This document shows, piece by piece, positions 50,701-60,108 of a DNA stretch of 64,000 bases. Made by a program: the position numbers and the translations under genes. Origin of the DNA: Deltaproteobacteria bacterium (lineage in GTDB: Bacteria; Myxococcota_A; UBA9042; PHBI01); the NCBI GenBank assembly GCA_020632715.1, contig JACKFA010000004.1, positions 558,001-622,000 on the forward strand. The letters are read 5' to 3'. The number at the start of each line of letters is the position of its first letter. The first letter of the stretch is position 1. The notes below the pieces were generated by a model. That model saw nothing but the letters and a program-made list of their open reading frames with translations. It was not told where the DNA came from and made no database searches.

Positions 50701-50858
50701 AGAAGGTGTCTCAGTATTCTCCCGTCGCCTGGCTTGCTCTTGTGATTTCAGGCGGTTCCGCTCGTCGGTCACGTGCCTATGGGCACGCTCCCTCCTCACG
50801 TAACCACCTGGAATCACGACGCGTCGCCGGGCTCGGTCCGAATACTGAAACACCTTCT
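50701..50858. mobile_element. 158-bp foldback element with 19-bp terminal inverted repeats, MITE-like
   Basis: AGAAGGTGTCTCAGTATTC (50701-50719) is the inverse of GAATACTGAAACACCTTCT (50840-50858) with a single mismatch. A second inverted pair lies inside, TGTGATTTCAGG (50741-50752) with CCTGGAATCACG. The centre is CGTGCC-TATG-GGCACG at 50772-50787, exactly midway between the two ends. The whole element is thus one imperfect palindrome. It carries no gene and is A/T-richer than its surroundings. I see no clear target-site duplication. Confidence 0.8.
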
Positions 50859-52699
50859 CAGGGGGTGACCGGCGTCGTGCGCTCGTCCGGGGTCGGACCC
50901 GGGTCGAAGGCGGCCGTGTAGCGCGCGATCCCCTTGTCGATGTGCACGTAGGCGATCTTCGCGGCCGCGGGCGGGTTCAGGTAGCCGTTCCAGCCGATCG
51001 TGACGCCGGCGTTCGCGTTGAAGTTGGTCGAGCTGCCGCTGTAGACCTGCGCGCCGTCGAAGAAGATCCTCAGCGTCGCGCCGGAGCGCGAGAAGGCGAC
51101 GTGGTGCCAGGCGCCGTCGAGCGCGCTCGTCGCGGTCGACACGGCCTCGTTGATGCCGGCCTGGCCCATGCCGATGCGCCCGTCGCCGTAGATGTACGTC
51201 GCCCAATAGCCGTGCCAGCCGGTCGTCGTCGTGCCGTGCGCCATGACGCTCCGGTGCCCCGCCGTCACGCCGTCGGCCGCGAGCGGCACGACGCCGTCGT
51301 AGCGGTCCGCGTGCAGGAGGGTGACGTTCGCGACCGCGCCGGGCGCGGTCTTCCGGTACCAGAGCTCGGCGGTGAAGTCGCCGGAGAAGCTGTACGCCGC
51401 GTCCTGGCCGATCTCGTAGTAGTCGAGCGGATCGCTCGGCCCCGTGATGGTCATCACGGCGGGGAGCCCGGGCAGGAGGTCCGGGCTCGGCGGTGAGAAC
51501 GGCGCGTAGCCGTAGCGGAAGACCCGCGCGCCGTCGCCGGTCGCGCTGTACTCGGGCCGCACGGTCGCCCCCGGGTCGTCGAAGGTGAGCTTCTCGGTGC
51601 CGCAGCTGGCGTCGAGGGGCACGTCCCACTGGATGACCGGGTAGACGCTCCCGGCGGCGATCGTCCCGCCCGCGACCCCGTCGTCCTCGCGCGCGGCGTC
51701 GCCGGCCGTCGCGGCGACGCGGAGCCGGCAGTCGCCGATGGTCGCGGGCTTCACGCCGAGGGCCACGTTCCAGAAGATCTTCCGCGCCGGCTGACCGCCC
51801 GAGGTGAGCTGCTCGACGCCGCGGTAGACGGCGACCTGGTAGAGGTAGTCGTCGACGATGTCGGCGCCGGCGAGGGTGACCGGGCAGGTCGCGAGCGCGC
51901 CGGCCTCACACTGGTTGCCCGGGGCGAGCGAGGGATCGAGCACGATGTCGGCGCTGAAGGTCGGCGCGCTCGGCGGCGTGCAGTCGAGCGCGAGCGCGTC
52001 GAGGTAGATCGCGGTCTCGACGTCGCTCGACGGACCCGCCGTGCACGCGAGCGCGAGGACATGCGTCGGCGCCCGCGCCCCGCTCGCGTCGAAGAGCAGC
52101 AGGTTCTCCTCGCCCGGCTGGCAGCCGGGTGTGTCGCCCTCGGCGCAGCAGTCGAGCTTCGCCGAGCAGTAGATGTCGTCGAAGTCCACGGCGACGTCGA
52201 AGAAGCCCTGCTCCGCCGGCCGGAGCAAGGTGACGTCGAAGCGCACGGCGTTGTCCGCGTTCGGCGCGCAGTCGACGGGCTGGGTGAGCGGCGCGTCGAC
52301 CGCCGTGGGGTTCCGGAAGGCGACGGGTGTGGCCGAGATCCCGGTCGCGTCGCCGCGCGCGAACACCCCGGGCGCGGACACGGCGTCCGCGTAGACCCCG
52401 ACGACCCACAGCCGCACCTCGTTCTCCGCGACCCCGAGGCCCGCGTCGCAGGGGCCGACGTAGCTCGCCGAGCCCGCGCCGTCGCCGTAGCCGCTCGACG
52501 TGACGCGGCGCTGCCACACCGTGTCGCCGTCGCCGTTCGCGACCTCGAGGTCCCAGACCACGTCACCGACGGCCTCGAGGTTCAAGGCGGCGATGTCGAT
52601 GTCGACGCGCGGCCCCTCGCCGGTGGCGGGGCTGCCCCCCGAAGAGCAGGCAGCGAGCAGCGTGACGAGCGACAAGGTGAGGCGAGACGCCGGGCGCAT
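50858..52699 (-). CDS. Lipoprotein with C-terminal LamG/concanavalin-like domain
   Basis: The 613-residue product has a lipobox (LAAC, Cys18) followed by about 390 residues of exported beta-rich sequence with Cys pairs. A LamG-type jelly roll of about 180 residues ends the protein (SGDFTAELWYRK, GAWHHVAFSRSGATLRIFFDGAQVYSG, IARYTAAFDPG). Such domains bind carbohydrates or proteins. AGAGGA precedes the ATG at 52699. The right terminal repeat of the foldback element ends on the last base of this gene's stop codon, so the element abuts the 3' end. Confidence 0.83.
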   Translation of the reverse strand: MRPASRLTLSLVTLLAACSSGGSPATGEGPRVDIDIAALNLEAVGDVVWDLEVANGDGDTVWQRRVTSSGYGDGAGSASYVGPCDAGLGVAENEVRLWVVGVYADAVSAPGVFARGDATGISATPVAFRNPTAVDAPLTQPVDCAPNADNAVRFDVTLLRPAEQGFFDVAVDFDDIYCSAKLDCCAEGDTPGCQPGEENLLLFDASGARAPTHVLALACTAGPSSDVETAIYLDALALDCTPPSAPTFSADIVLDPSLAPGNQCEAGALATCPVTLAGADIVDDYLYQVAVYRGVEQLTSGGQPARKIFWNVALGVKPATIGDCRLRVAATAGDAAREDDGVAGGTIAAGSVYPVIQWDVPLDASCGTEKLTFDDPGATVRPEYSATGDGARVFRYGYAPFSPPSPDLLPGLPAVMTITGPSDPLDYYEIGQDAAYSFSGDFTAELWYRKTAPGAVANVTLLHADRYDGVVPLAADGVTAGHRSVMAHGTTTTGWHGYWATYIYGDGRIGMGQAGINEAVSTATSALDGAWHHVAFSRSGATLRIFFDGAQVYSGSSTNFNANAGVTIGWNGYLNPPAAAKIAYVHIDKGIARYTAAFDPGPTPDERTTPVTP

Positions 52700-52826
52700 G
52701 GGTCCTCTCTCTGGGCGACGCTCCCCGCGAGCCGGCCCGAGCCGAGGTGAACCTATCGTTCTATTCTCGCGCGACCAAGCGCCCCGTCGCGGGCCCGTAA
52801 CCCACGTTTTGCGGCGCACACGACGC

Positions 52827-54749
52827 TCAGTACGCGGTGATCTCGCCGCCCTGCGTCACGAGGAGGCGCCGGTCGGCTTTCACGTCGCCGAGCACCTGCA
52901 CCTCGCCGTTCGGCCAGCGGATCGTGACGTTCCCGGCCCCCGAGTCGCCCCCGAGCCCGAACATCAGGTGCCGCGAGAGCTGCGTGTTGTAGTGCCCGTT
53001 CCCGCTCGTGACCTCGCGCACCTGCTTGCCGACCGACGTCGTGATGGTCACGCGCGCGCCCGTCGCGTCCCGCGGCGCCGTCGCGACCAGGCGCAGCTCG
53101 AGCCAGTGGTTCGCCTGCCCGACCTGGTTCTCCATCAGAACGCTCGCCCCGAGCGGCATGAAGAAGTCGAGGTCGCCGTCGCCGTCGTAGTCGAGCCACA
53201 CCGTCGGCCCCGGCCGCTGGATGTCGACGCCCGTCTCCGCGTACGACAGCATCCGGAACTTCTGGTCCGCCTGCTGCAGGTAGAGCTCCCACTTCGAGCC
53301 GCCGCGGAGGCGCGACATCGCGAAGTCGAGCCGCCCGTCGTTGTCCACGTCCATCAGCGCCGGGTGGAGCTCGTCCTCGTAGTACTCGAGCCCGCGCGCC
53401 TTGCTCTCCTCGCTGAACTTCCAGTCCGGGCCGCCCTGGTTGTAGTGCAGCATCGTCCGGTCGCTCTGCGGGTAGTCCGGGTGCGCGATGGTCCCCACCG
53501 CGAGGTCCATGTCGCCGTCGTTGTCGAGGTCGCCCCACTGGCAGCCGAAGCCGTTGCCGCCGATGGGTCCGGGGTACGTCGTCCCCTGGAAGACGACCGC
53601 GTCCTCCTTCTCGACCCCGCCGATCCCGCGCTGCGTCGCCGCGACCCCCGCCTCGACCCCGACGTCCGTGAACTGCATCGCGCCGTCGTTCCGCCACAGG
53701 AAGTTCCACTCCCAGAGCGACGGCGCCGACCCGAGCGCCGGCCGCCCGGCCCCGTAGTTGTTGACGAAGATGTCCATGTCGCCGTCGTCGTCGAAGTCCG
53801 CCATCGCGACCCCGTACGTCGGGCGCCCCGTCCCCGCGAGCCCCGGCTCCACCTGCACCGTCAGCGGGTTCGTCTGCGCCGGCAGCGTCACCGCGGTCCA
53901 GCCGCCGTGCCCGTCGCCCCGGTAGAGCTCGTCGAAGGGCGGCAGGTACTGCCCGTCGGTCGTCGGCGAGCCGCTGTACCAGGTGCCGTAGTACAGGTCG
54001 AGGAAGCCGTCCCCGTCGAGGTCCGCGAGGGACGCCGCCGAGATCTCCTTGTAGATCGTGTTGCCCTGCGACTGCCCGAGCACGGGCGACGCGATCCCGC
54101 CCGCGCCCGCGAACGTGAACGCCCCCGCGCCGTCGTTCAGCCACACGCCGACCTGCCCGTTCGCCGCGCGGAAGCTGACGCCCGTGAAGACGTCCTCGTC
54201 GCCGTCGTTGTCGATGTCCGCGAACACCATGAGGTCCGTCTCCGCGGTCGCCATCCCCGACGCCGCCGTCACGTCCTCGAAGTGCACGGCGCCCTGCGCG
54301 TCCTTCCCGGCGTTCCGCAGGAACTTCGGGCTCATCGTCGCCGGCGCCGTCACCGTCGTCGGCAGCACGACCAGGTCGTCGCGCCCGTCGCCGTCGAAGT
54401 CGACCACCATCGCGCGCCCCGGGCTCGCGAGGTCCATCGCCGAGATCCCGACGTCCGCCGCCACGTCCACGAAGAGCGGCGCCACGGGGCTCACCGCGGC
54501 GCCCGGCACGATCGGCCCCTCGTGCTGCCACTCGGGCGGCGGCACGAACGTGTCCGCGGGCGCCTCGGTGTCCGCGCCCTCCTCCGTGTCGCCGACCGTG
54601 GTCGCGTCGGCGTCGTCGCCGCCCGTCGTCGTGTCGACCGCGGTGGTCGCGGTGTCCGCCGAGCCGCCGCCCCCGTCCGAGCCGCAGGCGGCGAGCGCGA
54701 CCGCGGCGAGCGCGAGAGGCAGCGAGAGCGCGAGGAAGGTCCGCTTCAT
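52827..54749 (-). CDS. FG-GAP/ASPIC-UnbV repeat lipoprotein
   Basis: The 640-residue product has a lipobox (LAAC, Cys22) and a Thr/Asp-rich tether (30-70). At least six FG-GAP/VCBS-type repeats with calcium loops such as DFDGDGRDDL, DIDNDGDEDVF, DLDGDGFLDL, DFDDDGDMDIF, DLDNDGDMDLA and DYDGDGDLDFF follow. The C-terminus is an ASPIC/UnbV domain (NHWLELRL to GGEITAY). Such integrin-like propellers bind calcium and are found on surface or secreted binding proteins. It lies 127 bp from the LamG gene and 65 bp from the copper enzyme gene, all on one strand. Confidence 0.9.
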   Translation of the reverse strand: MKRTFLALSLPLALAAVALAACGSDGGGGSADTATTAVDTTTGGDDADATTVGDTEEGADTEAPADTFVPPPEWQHEGPIVPGAAVSPVAPLFVDVAADVGISAMDLASPGRAMVVDFDGDGRDDLVVLPTTVTAPATMSPKFLRNAGKDAQGAVHFEDVTAASGMATAETDLMVFADIDNDGDEDVFTGVSFRAANGQVGVWLNDGAGAFTFAGAGGIASPVLGQSQGNTIYKEISAASLADLDGDGFLDLYYGTWYSGSPTTDGQYLPPFDELYRGDGHGGWTAVTLPAQTNPLTVQVEPGLAGTGRPTYGVAMADFDDDGDMDIFVNNYGAGRPALGSAPSLWEWNFLWRNDGAMQFTDVGVEAGVAATQRGIGGVEKEDAVVFQGTTYPGPIGGNGFGCQWGDLDNDGDMDLAVGTIAHPDYPQSDRTMLHYNQGGPDWKFSEESKARGLEYYEDELHPALMDVDNDGRLDFAMSRLRGGSKWELYLQQADQKFRMLSYAETGVDIQRPGPTVWLDYDGDGDLDFFMPLGASVLMENQVGQANHWLELRLVATAPRDATGARVTITTSVGKQVREVTSGNGHYNTQLSRHLMFGLGGDSGAGNVTIRWPNGEVQVLGDVKADRRLLVTQGGEITAY

Positions 54750-54814
54750 GGGGGCTCCGGCGGGGCGTGAGGTGCGAAGGCGCGGACCCTAACAGAAACG
54801 AAATCGGAGATGAA

Positions 54815-56587
54815 TTACTCGTTCGCCGCGCCGCCCGCGATCCCGCAGGCCGCGCGCTCCTCCTCGCAGGACGCCCCGCGGAAGCCGGGATCCATGCACC
54901 CGAGGATCCCGTCGTACTGCGCGCCGCACTCCCCCGCGAGGCAGAGCCCCACGTTGCTCGTGGTCATGATGTTCGCCGTGATGCAGGTCGCGAGGCAGCC
55001 CCCGGCCGCCTGGAGCTTGCCGACGCACGTGAAGCCCGAGCACCGGAGCCCCGCGCGGAGCGCGCACAGGTCGCAGCCGAGGCTCGCCTCGTCGCACGCG
55101 AGCACGCACGCGAGCGACCCCGGGTCGGCGCAGGCCGCGACGCACGCCGCGGTCCCGGCGCAGGGCGGCGCGTCGGCCGCCGGCGCGGGCGTGAACGGCT
55201 TCACGGCGCTCACGTACACGATGCACATCTCGTCGCTCGTGCCGTCGCCCCAGCGCACGTCGCGCGGCGCCACGCGCTGCCCGTTCACGACCTGCTGGTT
55301 GCCGGCCGAGTTGTCGTAGGTGCAGGTCACGCGCACGCGCTCGCCGGGCGCGACCGTGATGGGCTCGTCGGGGAGCGCGCTGTAGGCCTGCTGCCAGTGG
55401 AAGTCCCAGCGCGGGATGTCGAGGAGGCACTCGTCGTCCCCGCCGTCGCCGGCGGCCGGGACGCGCTCGAAGCGGATCTGCCGCCCGAGGAGGTGCATGT
55501 GGCCGGCGACCGTCTGCAGCGCGAGCGGCGCGTGCCCGTAGTAGGGGTAGGTCTCGGTCATCGTGACGTTCGCGGCGCCCGCGGGGATGTCGAGGTCGAG
55601 GATGGCGACCGGGCGCGTCACCTCGAGGGTCGTCGGCGCGTCCGTCCCGAGGCGCAGGTCGAGCGCGCTGCCGGGGTCGACGTCCGGGCCCTCCGCGAGC
55701 GTGTTGTAGTGCACCTGCACGACGATCTTGCTGCCCGCGAGGATCCGCGTCGCCTGCCCGTCCGGCCGGATGAGCGGCTCGCTGCCCGGCACCCAGGAGC
55801 CGATCTGCGCCGGGAAGTCCACGGGCGGCAGCTCCCCGCCCGCCATGTAGGAGGTGAACGCGTCGGTCTGCGTGCCCTCGCTCGTGATGTTGAAGGCGAT
55901 GGGCCCGCCGAAGCAGGTGTAGCCCGGGCCCTCCTCGGCGGCGTCGGCCGCCTCGAGCGCGGCGAGCTGGTTCGGGGCGATGGCGTAGACCAGCACGTGG
56001 TGCACCTGCCCCGACCCAGGCCGCACCTGGCTCGCCGTGAGGTAGGTGTCGACGGGGAAGGCGGCGTCGAGCACGAAGCAGTGATAGTCGTCCGTGAGCG
56101 CGTGCTTCGGTGCGTAGCCGGCGCCGAAGGGCAGGCGGTCGGTCGGGTCGAAGGTCTGGAGGACCGGCGGCGCGCCCGTCGCGTCGGCCGGGTCGCCCGC
56201 GGGGGCGCCGAGCTCGGCCCAGTCGGCGAGGAGCTTCGCCTCGGCGCCCGAGATGAGGCGCTCGCGCTGGTAATGGCGGCAGTCGGGATCGGGCAGCCAG
56301 GGGGGCATGTAGCCGATCGCGATGGCCGTGACGGCCTCCTCGGCGTGCTCCTGCGCGCTCGCGGCGTCGTCGAGCCGGAAGGGGCCGGCGCCGCCCTCGC
56401 GGTGGCAGCTCACGCAGAGCCGGTCGAGCACGGGCTTCGCGTCGCGGTAGTAGGTGAGCTCGGCGGTGGTCGTGCCGGGCGCGTCGCCGTCGCCGTCGCC
56501 GCACGCGGGCGCCAGGATCGCGGCGCCGCACGCCGCCACCACGCCAAGGAAGCCAGCCGTCGTCGCTCTGAAGGTGCTATTGAACAT
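54815..56587 (-). CDS. Copper type II (PHM/DBH-like) monooxygenase with N-terminal heme-c motif
   Basis: The 590-residue product has a lipobox-like end to its signal (LAPAC, Cys29). A cytochrome-c motif CVSCH (58-62) precedes a two-domain copper monooxygenase. All expected ligands are visible: His196-His197 and His293 (QVHYN) for one copper, His363-x-His365 and Met454 (DEMC) for the other. These enzymes hydroxylate substrates using ascorbate or another reductant. A disulfide-rich tail (475-580) ends the protein. The heme domain may feed electrons to the copper sites. The substrate is unknown. Confidence 0.9.
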   Translation of the reverse strand: MFNSTFRATTAGFLGVVAACGAAILAPACGDGDGDAPGTTTAELTYYRDAKPVLDRLCVSCHREGGAGPFRLDDAASAQEHAEEAVTAIAIGYMPPWLPDPDCRHYQRERLISGAEAKLLADWAELGAPAGDPADATGAPPVLQTFDPTDRLPFGAGYAPKHALTDDYHCFVLDAAFPVDTYLTASQVRPGSGQVHHVLVYAIAPNQLAALEAADAAEEGPGYTCFGGPIAFNITSEGTQTDAFTSYMAGGELPPVDFPAQIGSWVPGSEPLIRPDGQATRILAGSKIVVQVHYNTLAEGPDVDPGSALDLRLGTDAPTTLEVTRPVAILDLDIPAGAANVTMTETYPYYGHAPLALQTVAGHMHLLGRQIRFERVPAAGDGGDDECLLDIPRWDFHWQQAYSALPDEPITVAPGERVRVTCTYDNSAGNQQVVNGQRVAPRDVRWGDGTSDEMCIVYVSAVKPFTPAPAADAPPCAGTAACVAACADPGSLACVLACDEASLGCDLCALRAGLRCSGFTCVGKLQAAGGCLATCITANIMTTSNVGLCLAGECGAQYDGILGCMDPGFRGASCEEERAACGIAGGAANE

Positions 56588-56660
56588 GGTTCAACTCTAC
56601 CGCGGACGTCGCGGCCTCCTCAACGGGTGAGCCGCTGGCGCGAACGATTTCGCGCGCGCG

Positions 56661-58151
56661 TCAGGCGAGGAGGTACACGGCGATCGTGACGAGCACGGCG
56701 CCGCCGAGGTTGAGCACGAACCCGGCGCGCGCCATCTCGGCGATGGTGATGCGCTTCGTGCCGAACACGATGGCGTTCGGCGGGGTCGCGACGGGCAGCA
56801 TGAAGGCGCAGGACGCGGAGAGCGCCGCGGGCAGCATGATCATCGCCGGCGGCACGTTCGCGGACTTCGCGAAGACAGCGAGGATCGGCATCAGCACGGT
56901 GGCGGTCGCGGTGTTCGAGGTGACCTCGGTCAAGAAGGTCACGACGAGCGCGATGATGAGGATCATGAGCGGCACCGGGAGCCCGGCGAGCCCGGAGAGG
57001 CCCTCGGACACGGCCTTGCTGAGGCCGGTGCTGCTGAAGGCGTCGGCGAGGGCGACGCCGCCGCCGAAGAGGAGCACCACGTCCCAGGGGATCCGGCTCG
57101 CGGTCGGCCAGTCGAGCAGGCGCTCGCCGGGGCGCGTGCGCGACGGCCACGCGAAGAGCGCGACGGCGCCGAGGACGGCGACCGTCGCCTCGTGCACGTA
57201 GTCCGAGAGGCCGAGCGCCGGCGCCCACCCCCAGCTCGTGTCGCCGACCTTCACCTCGCTCGTGATCCAGAGCACGATCATCGTGAGGAACACGCCGGCG
57301 ACGGCGCGCTCGTCGGCGCTCATGGGCCCGAGGCGGCGCAGGTCCTCGCGGAGGGCGCCGCGGCTCCCGACGGGGAGCGACGCCGGGAAGCGGTCGCGCC
57401 CGCGCGTGAGCCACCAGAAGACGAGCGGGATGGCGACGGCGACGAGCGGCACGCCGATGCCCATCCAGCCGGCGAAGGTCGGCGCGGAGCCGAAGGTCTT
57501 CTCGTAGACCCCCATGTAGATGAGGTTCGGCGGGGTGCCGATGGGGGTCCCGAGGCCGCCGATGCTCGCGCTGTAGGCGATGCCGAGGAACATGGCCGTC
57601 CCGAGCGCGTGGACCTCGCGCTCGCTGGCGCCGCCGTCCTCGAGGCGGCGGAGGAGGGCGGTGCCGATGGGCAACATGATGAGGGTCGACGCGGTGTTCG
57701 AGATCCACATCGACGAGATGGCGGTCGCGAGCATCATCCCGAGGACGAGCCGCTTCGGCGAGGCGCCGAGCGCGACGAGCACGCGCAGCGCGAGCCGCCG
57801 GTGGAGCCCCCAGCGCTCGATGGCGAGCGCGGCCATGAAGCCCGCCATCATGAGCACGATGAACGGGTTCATGTAGGGCGTGACGACGGCCTTCATGGGC
57901 GTCACGCCGAGGAGCGGCAGGACGACCATGGGGAGGAGCGCGGTCGCGCCGATGGGGACGACCTCGGAGATCCACCAGATCGCCATCCAGACGGCGAGCG
58001 CGAGGGCGATCAGCGCGTTCGGGGCGAGCCCGAGGACCGGCGGCGTCCCGAGCTTGGCGGCCACGATGAGGGCGCCCGCGATGAGCGGTCCCGCGAGGAG
58101 CAGGGTCCGACGCGCCGTGACGGAGGAGCGTTCCACCCTGCGAGGGTACAT
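56661..58151 (-). CDS. SLC13/DASS-family sodium-anion symporter
   Basis: The 496-residue inner-membrane transporter has about twelve hydrophobic segments and the two family SNT motifs (SNTAST near 150 and SNTATA in the C-terminal half). They are followed by GTPPNLI and TPPNAIV loops that bind sodium and substrate. DASS transporters carry dicarboxylates, citrate or sulfate with sodium. The substrate cannot be chosen from sequence. The signal-like N-terminus is the first helix. Confidence 0.93.
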   Translation of the reverse strand: MYPRRVERSSVTARRTLLLAGPLIAGALIVAAKLGTPPVLGLAPNALIALALAVWMAIWWISEVVPIGATALLPMVVLPLLGVTPMKAVVTPYMNPFIVLMMAGFMAALAIERWGLHRRLALRVLVALGASPKRLVLGMMLATAISSMWISNTASTLIMLPIGTALLRRLEDGGASEREVHALGTAMFLGIAYSASIGGLGTPIGTPPNLIYMGVYEKTFGSAPTFAGWMGIGVPLVAVAIPLVFWWLTRGRDRFPASLPVGSRGALREDLRRLGPMSADERAVAGVFLTMIVLWITSEVKVGDTSWGWAPALGLSDYVHEATVAVLGAVALFAWPSRTRPGERLLDWPTASRIPWDVVLLFGGGVALADAFSSTGLSKAVSEGLSGLAGLPVPLMILIIALVVTFLTEVTSNTATATVLMPILAVFAKSANVPPAMIMLPAALSASCAFMLPVATPPNAIVFGTKRITIAEMARAGFVLNLGGAVLVTIAVYLLA

Positions 58152-58245
58152 CGACGCGGCGCGGAGCGCACCTCCACGCCGGGAGACCGCGTCGGCGCCG
58201 GCGCCCTCCGCGCGCGGGAGGGGGCCGGCGTCGACGCGGCGCGGC

Positions 58246-58878
58246 TCACCAGACGGGCTTCATCGCGAGGCAGGCGGCCTCGAACGCGTCGGCGGCCTTG
58301 GCGGCGTCGTCCTCGAGGGTGGCGCGGCAGGAGAAGTAGCGCTCGGCGCCGTCCTTCCAGCGGGCGACGACGATGTCGACGCGGCCGCGGTCGCCGTTCG
58401 CGACGAGGATCCGCCCGTCCGGGAGGGCCTCGTCCTTCGCGATCTTCTCGCCGTTCGAGGCGAACTGCGCGAACTCGACCTTGTCGGCCGTGGCCTTCCA
58501 GCCGGCGGCGTCCTTCGCGGCGCACGCGCCGTCGCAGTTCGAGCCGGTCGAGAACTTCGTCATGAACCCGAGGCTCGGGCCGCCCTCGGGCGGCTTCACG
58601 AGCCCGGGGATGGTGCTCGACTTCCAGCCCTTCGGCTGGAGCGCGACGTGCCAGTCCTTCTCGCCGGCGACCGCCTCGAAGGTGAGGGCGGCCTTCAGGT
58701 CCTCGGGGACCTTGGCGTTCACGTCGGCGGCGGCCTTCTCGACCTCGGCCTTCACGTCGGCGACCGACGGCCCGGCGGCCTTCTCGCCCTCACCGCCGCC
58801 GCCCGCGGCGTCGCCGCCCTTCCCGCCGCACGCCGCGATCGCGAGCGCGCAGAGCCCCATGCCCATCGTGCGAAACAT
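58246..58878 (-). CDS. Small lipoprotein of unknown function
   Basis: The 210-residue product has a lipobox (IAAC, Cys17), a Gly/Ala/Glu tether and a compact domain. The domain has a Lys/Glu-rich helix (VADVKAEVEKAAADVNAKV) and beta-like C-terminal half with cysteines (CDGAC, SCRA, ACLAM). The ATG at 58878 is preferred over the ATG at 58884 because GGAG sits 6 nt before it but directly touches the other. No known family is recognised. Confidence 0.78.
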   Translation of the reverse strand: MFRTMGMGLCALAIAACGGKGGDAAGGGGEGEKAAGPSVADVKAEVEKAAADVNAKVPEDLKAALTFEAVAGEKDWHVALQPKGWKSSTIPGLVKPPEGGPSLGFMTKFSTGSNCDGACAAKDAAGWKATADKVEFAQFASNGEKIAKDEALPDGRILVANGDRGRVDIVVARWKDGAERYFSCRATLEDDAAKAADAFEAACLAMKPVW

Positions 58879-59070
58879 CGTCATCTCCTGTGTCCTCCTG
58901 TTCCCGCGGGCGGCGCCCCCCGAGGAGCGAGGGGCCGCGCCGGTCGTCGGTGGCGCAGTCTTCACCCGCCGCGCCGCGCTGACAACGCTCACCCGGTGGT
59001 CGCGATCCCGGGGCATGTGCAAAAATTGCCCATCCCCGCTCCCGCGAGGGCCTCGCGCGCGGTCGCGACG

Positions 59071-59086
59071 TGGCACGGCGCTTGAA
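59071..59086 (+). promoter_or_regulatory. Weak sigma-54-like site
   Basis: TGGCACG-N4-TTGAA resembles the -24/-12 consensus TGGCACG-N4-TTGCA with the -12 GC changed to GA. It is 45 bp before the start at 59131. No enhancer protein or site was seen, so it is speculative. Confidence 0.3.
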
Positions 59087-59130
59087 ACCGCGGGGGATCC
59101 TCCGCCACCCTGCCGCGAAGGTCGTGATCC

Positions 59131-60075
59131 ATGCTCGCTCGCCCCCTCCTCGGCGCTCTCGCGCTCCTGCTCCTGCTCGCTCCCGGCGGCGCGACCGCGG
59201 CCCCCGCCGACCCGGGCGCGACCTTCGCCGTGAGCCTCCAGGTCGCGGGGCCCATCGCGGGCGTGCCGCGCGAGGGGCTCGTCATCCTCCCGATCCGCGG
59301 CCCGCTCGACCGCGTGCCCCCGGTCGTCACGGTCACGGACGCCGGCGGCGCCGACGTCGCGGGCGCGTCGCGCCTCGAGCACCTCGGCGTGGACGAGCTC
59401 TGGCTCGCGTGGCAGGCCGACGAGCCGCTCGCGGCCGAGGCGAGCTACACGGCGAGCGTCTCGCTCCCGGAGGCCGCGGCAGCCGAGGGCTCGACCCTCG
59501 CGGGCCCGCTGACGATCCCGTTCACGACGCGCGCGGACCTCCTCGACCCGCTGCGCCAGCCCGTGCTCGTGGGCGCCCGCCTCGAGACGCACGCCGCGGC
59601 CTGCTCGCCCGAGAACGAGTACGTCGACTTCGACCTCACGGTGCAGCTCACCACCGACGCCGACCGCTTCCGCTACCTGCGGGTCGACCAGTGGGCGGTC
59701 ACGGACGGCGTCGCCGACGCGATCGTCACGCGCTATCCGCCCTATCCCATCGCGACGACCACGCAGGTCTACCCCTACGACTTCCCGCCGAGCGGCGAGC
59801 GCTGCGCGTGGCTCCGGGTCGAGGACCTCGTGACGGGCGCCGTCCACGAGCTCGAGCGGTGCGTGGACGCCGCGGACGAGGCGTCGGCGGCGGCTGGGCC
59901 ACCGGCGGTGGGCTGCGACTTCGTCGCTGCGGGAGGTGACGCCGACGACGGGGGCTGCGCCGGCAGCGGCGCCCCGGGCGGCTGGCTCGCGCTGGCGATG
60001 CTCGCGCTCGGGCTCGCGCTCACTCCGCGGCGCCGGCGACACGCTCGACCCAATCACTCGAACTGGCTATTATAA
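59131..60075 (+). CDS. Exported protein with MYXO-CTERM tail
   Basis: The 314-residue product has a signal peptide (1-23) and a beta-rich mature part of about 230 residues with a Fibronectin-III-like look (VPPVVTVTDAGGADVAG, YTASVSLPEA). The C-terminal region has GGCAGSGAPGG, a hydrophobic stretch and RRRR, the MYXO-CTERM pattern. After the Arg cluster it continues for another dozen residues, slightly more than usual. No catalytic site is evident. Confidence 0.78.
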   Translation: MLARPLLGALALLLLLAPGGATAAPADPGATFAVSLQVAGPIAGVPREGLVILPIRGPLDRVPPVVTVTDAGGADVAGASRLEHLGVDELWLAWQADEPLAAEASYTASVSLPEAAAAEGSTLAGPLTIPFTTRADLLDPLRQPVLVGARLETHAAACSPENEYVDFDLTVQLTTDADRFRYLRVDQWAVTDGVADAIVTRYPPYPIATTTQVYPYDFPPSGERCAWLRVEDLVTGAVHELERCVDAADEASAAAGPPAVGCDFVAAGGDADDGGCAGSGAPGGWLALAMLALGLALTPRRRRHARPNHSNWLL

Positions 60076-60108
60076 CGCGCAGTAGCCCCCGAAAACTGGA
60101 GGACCGCC

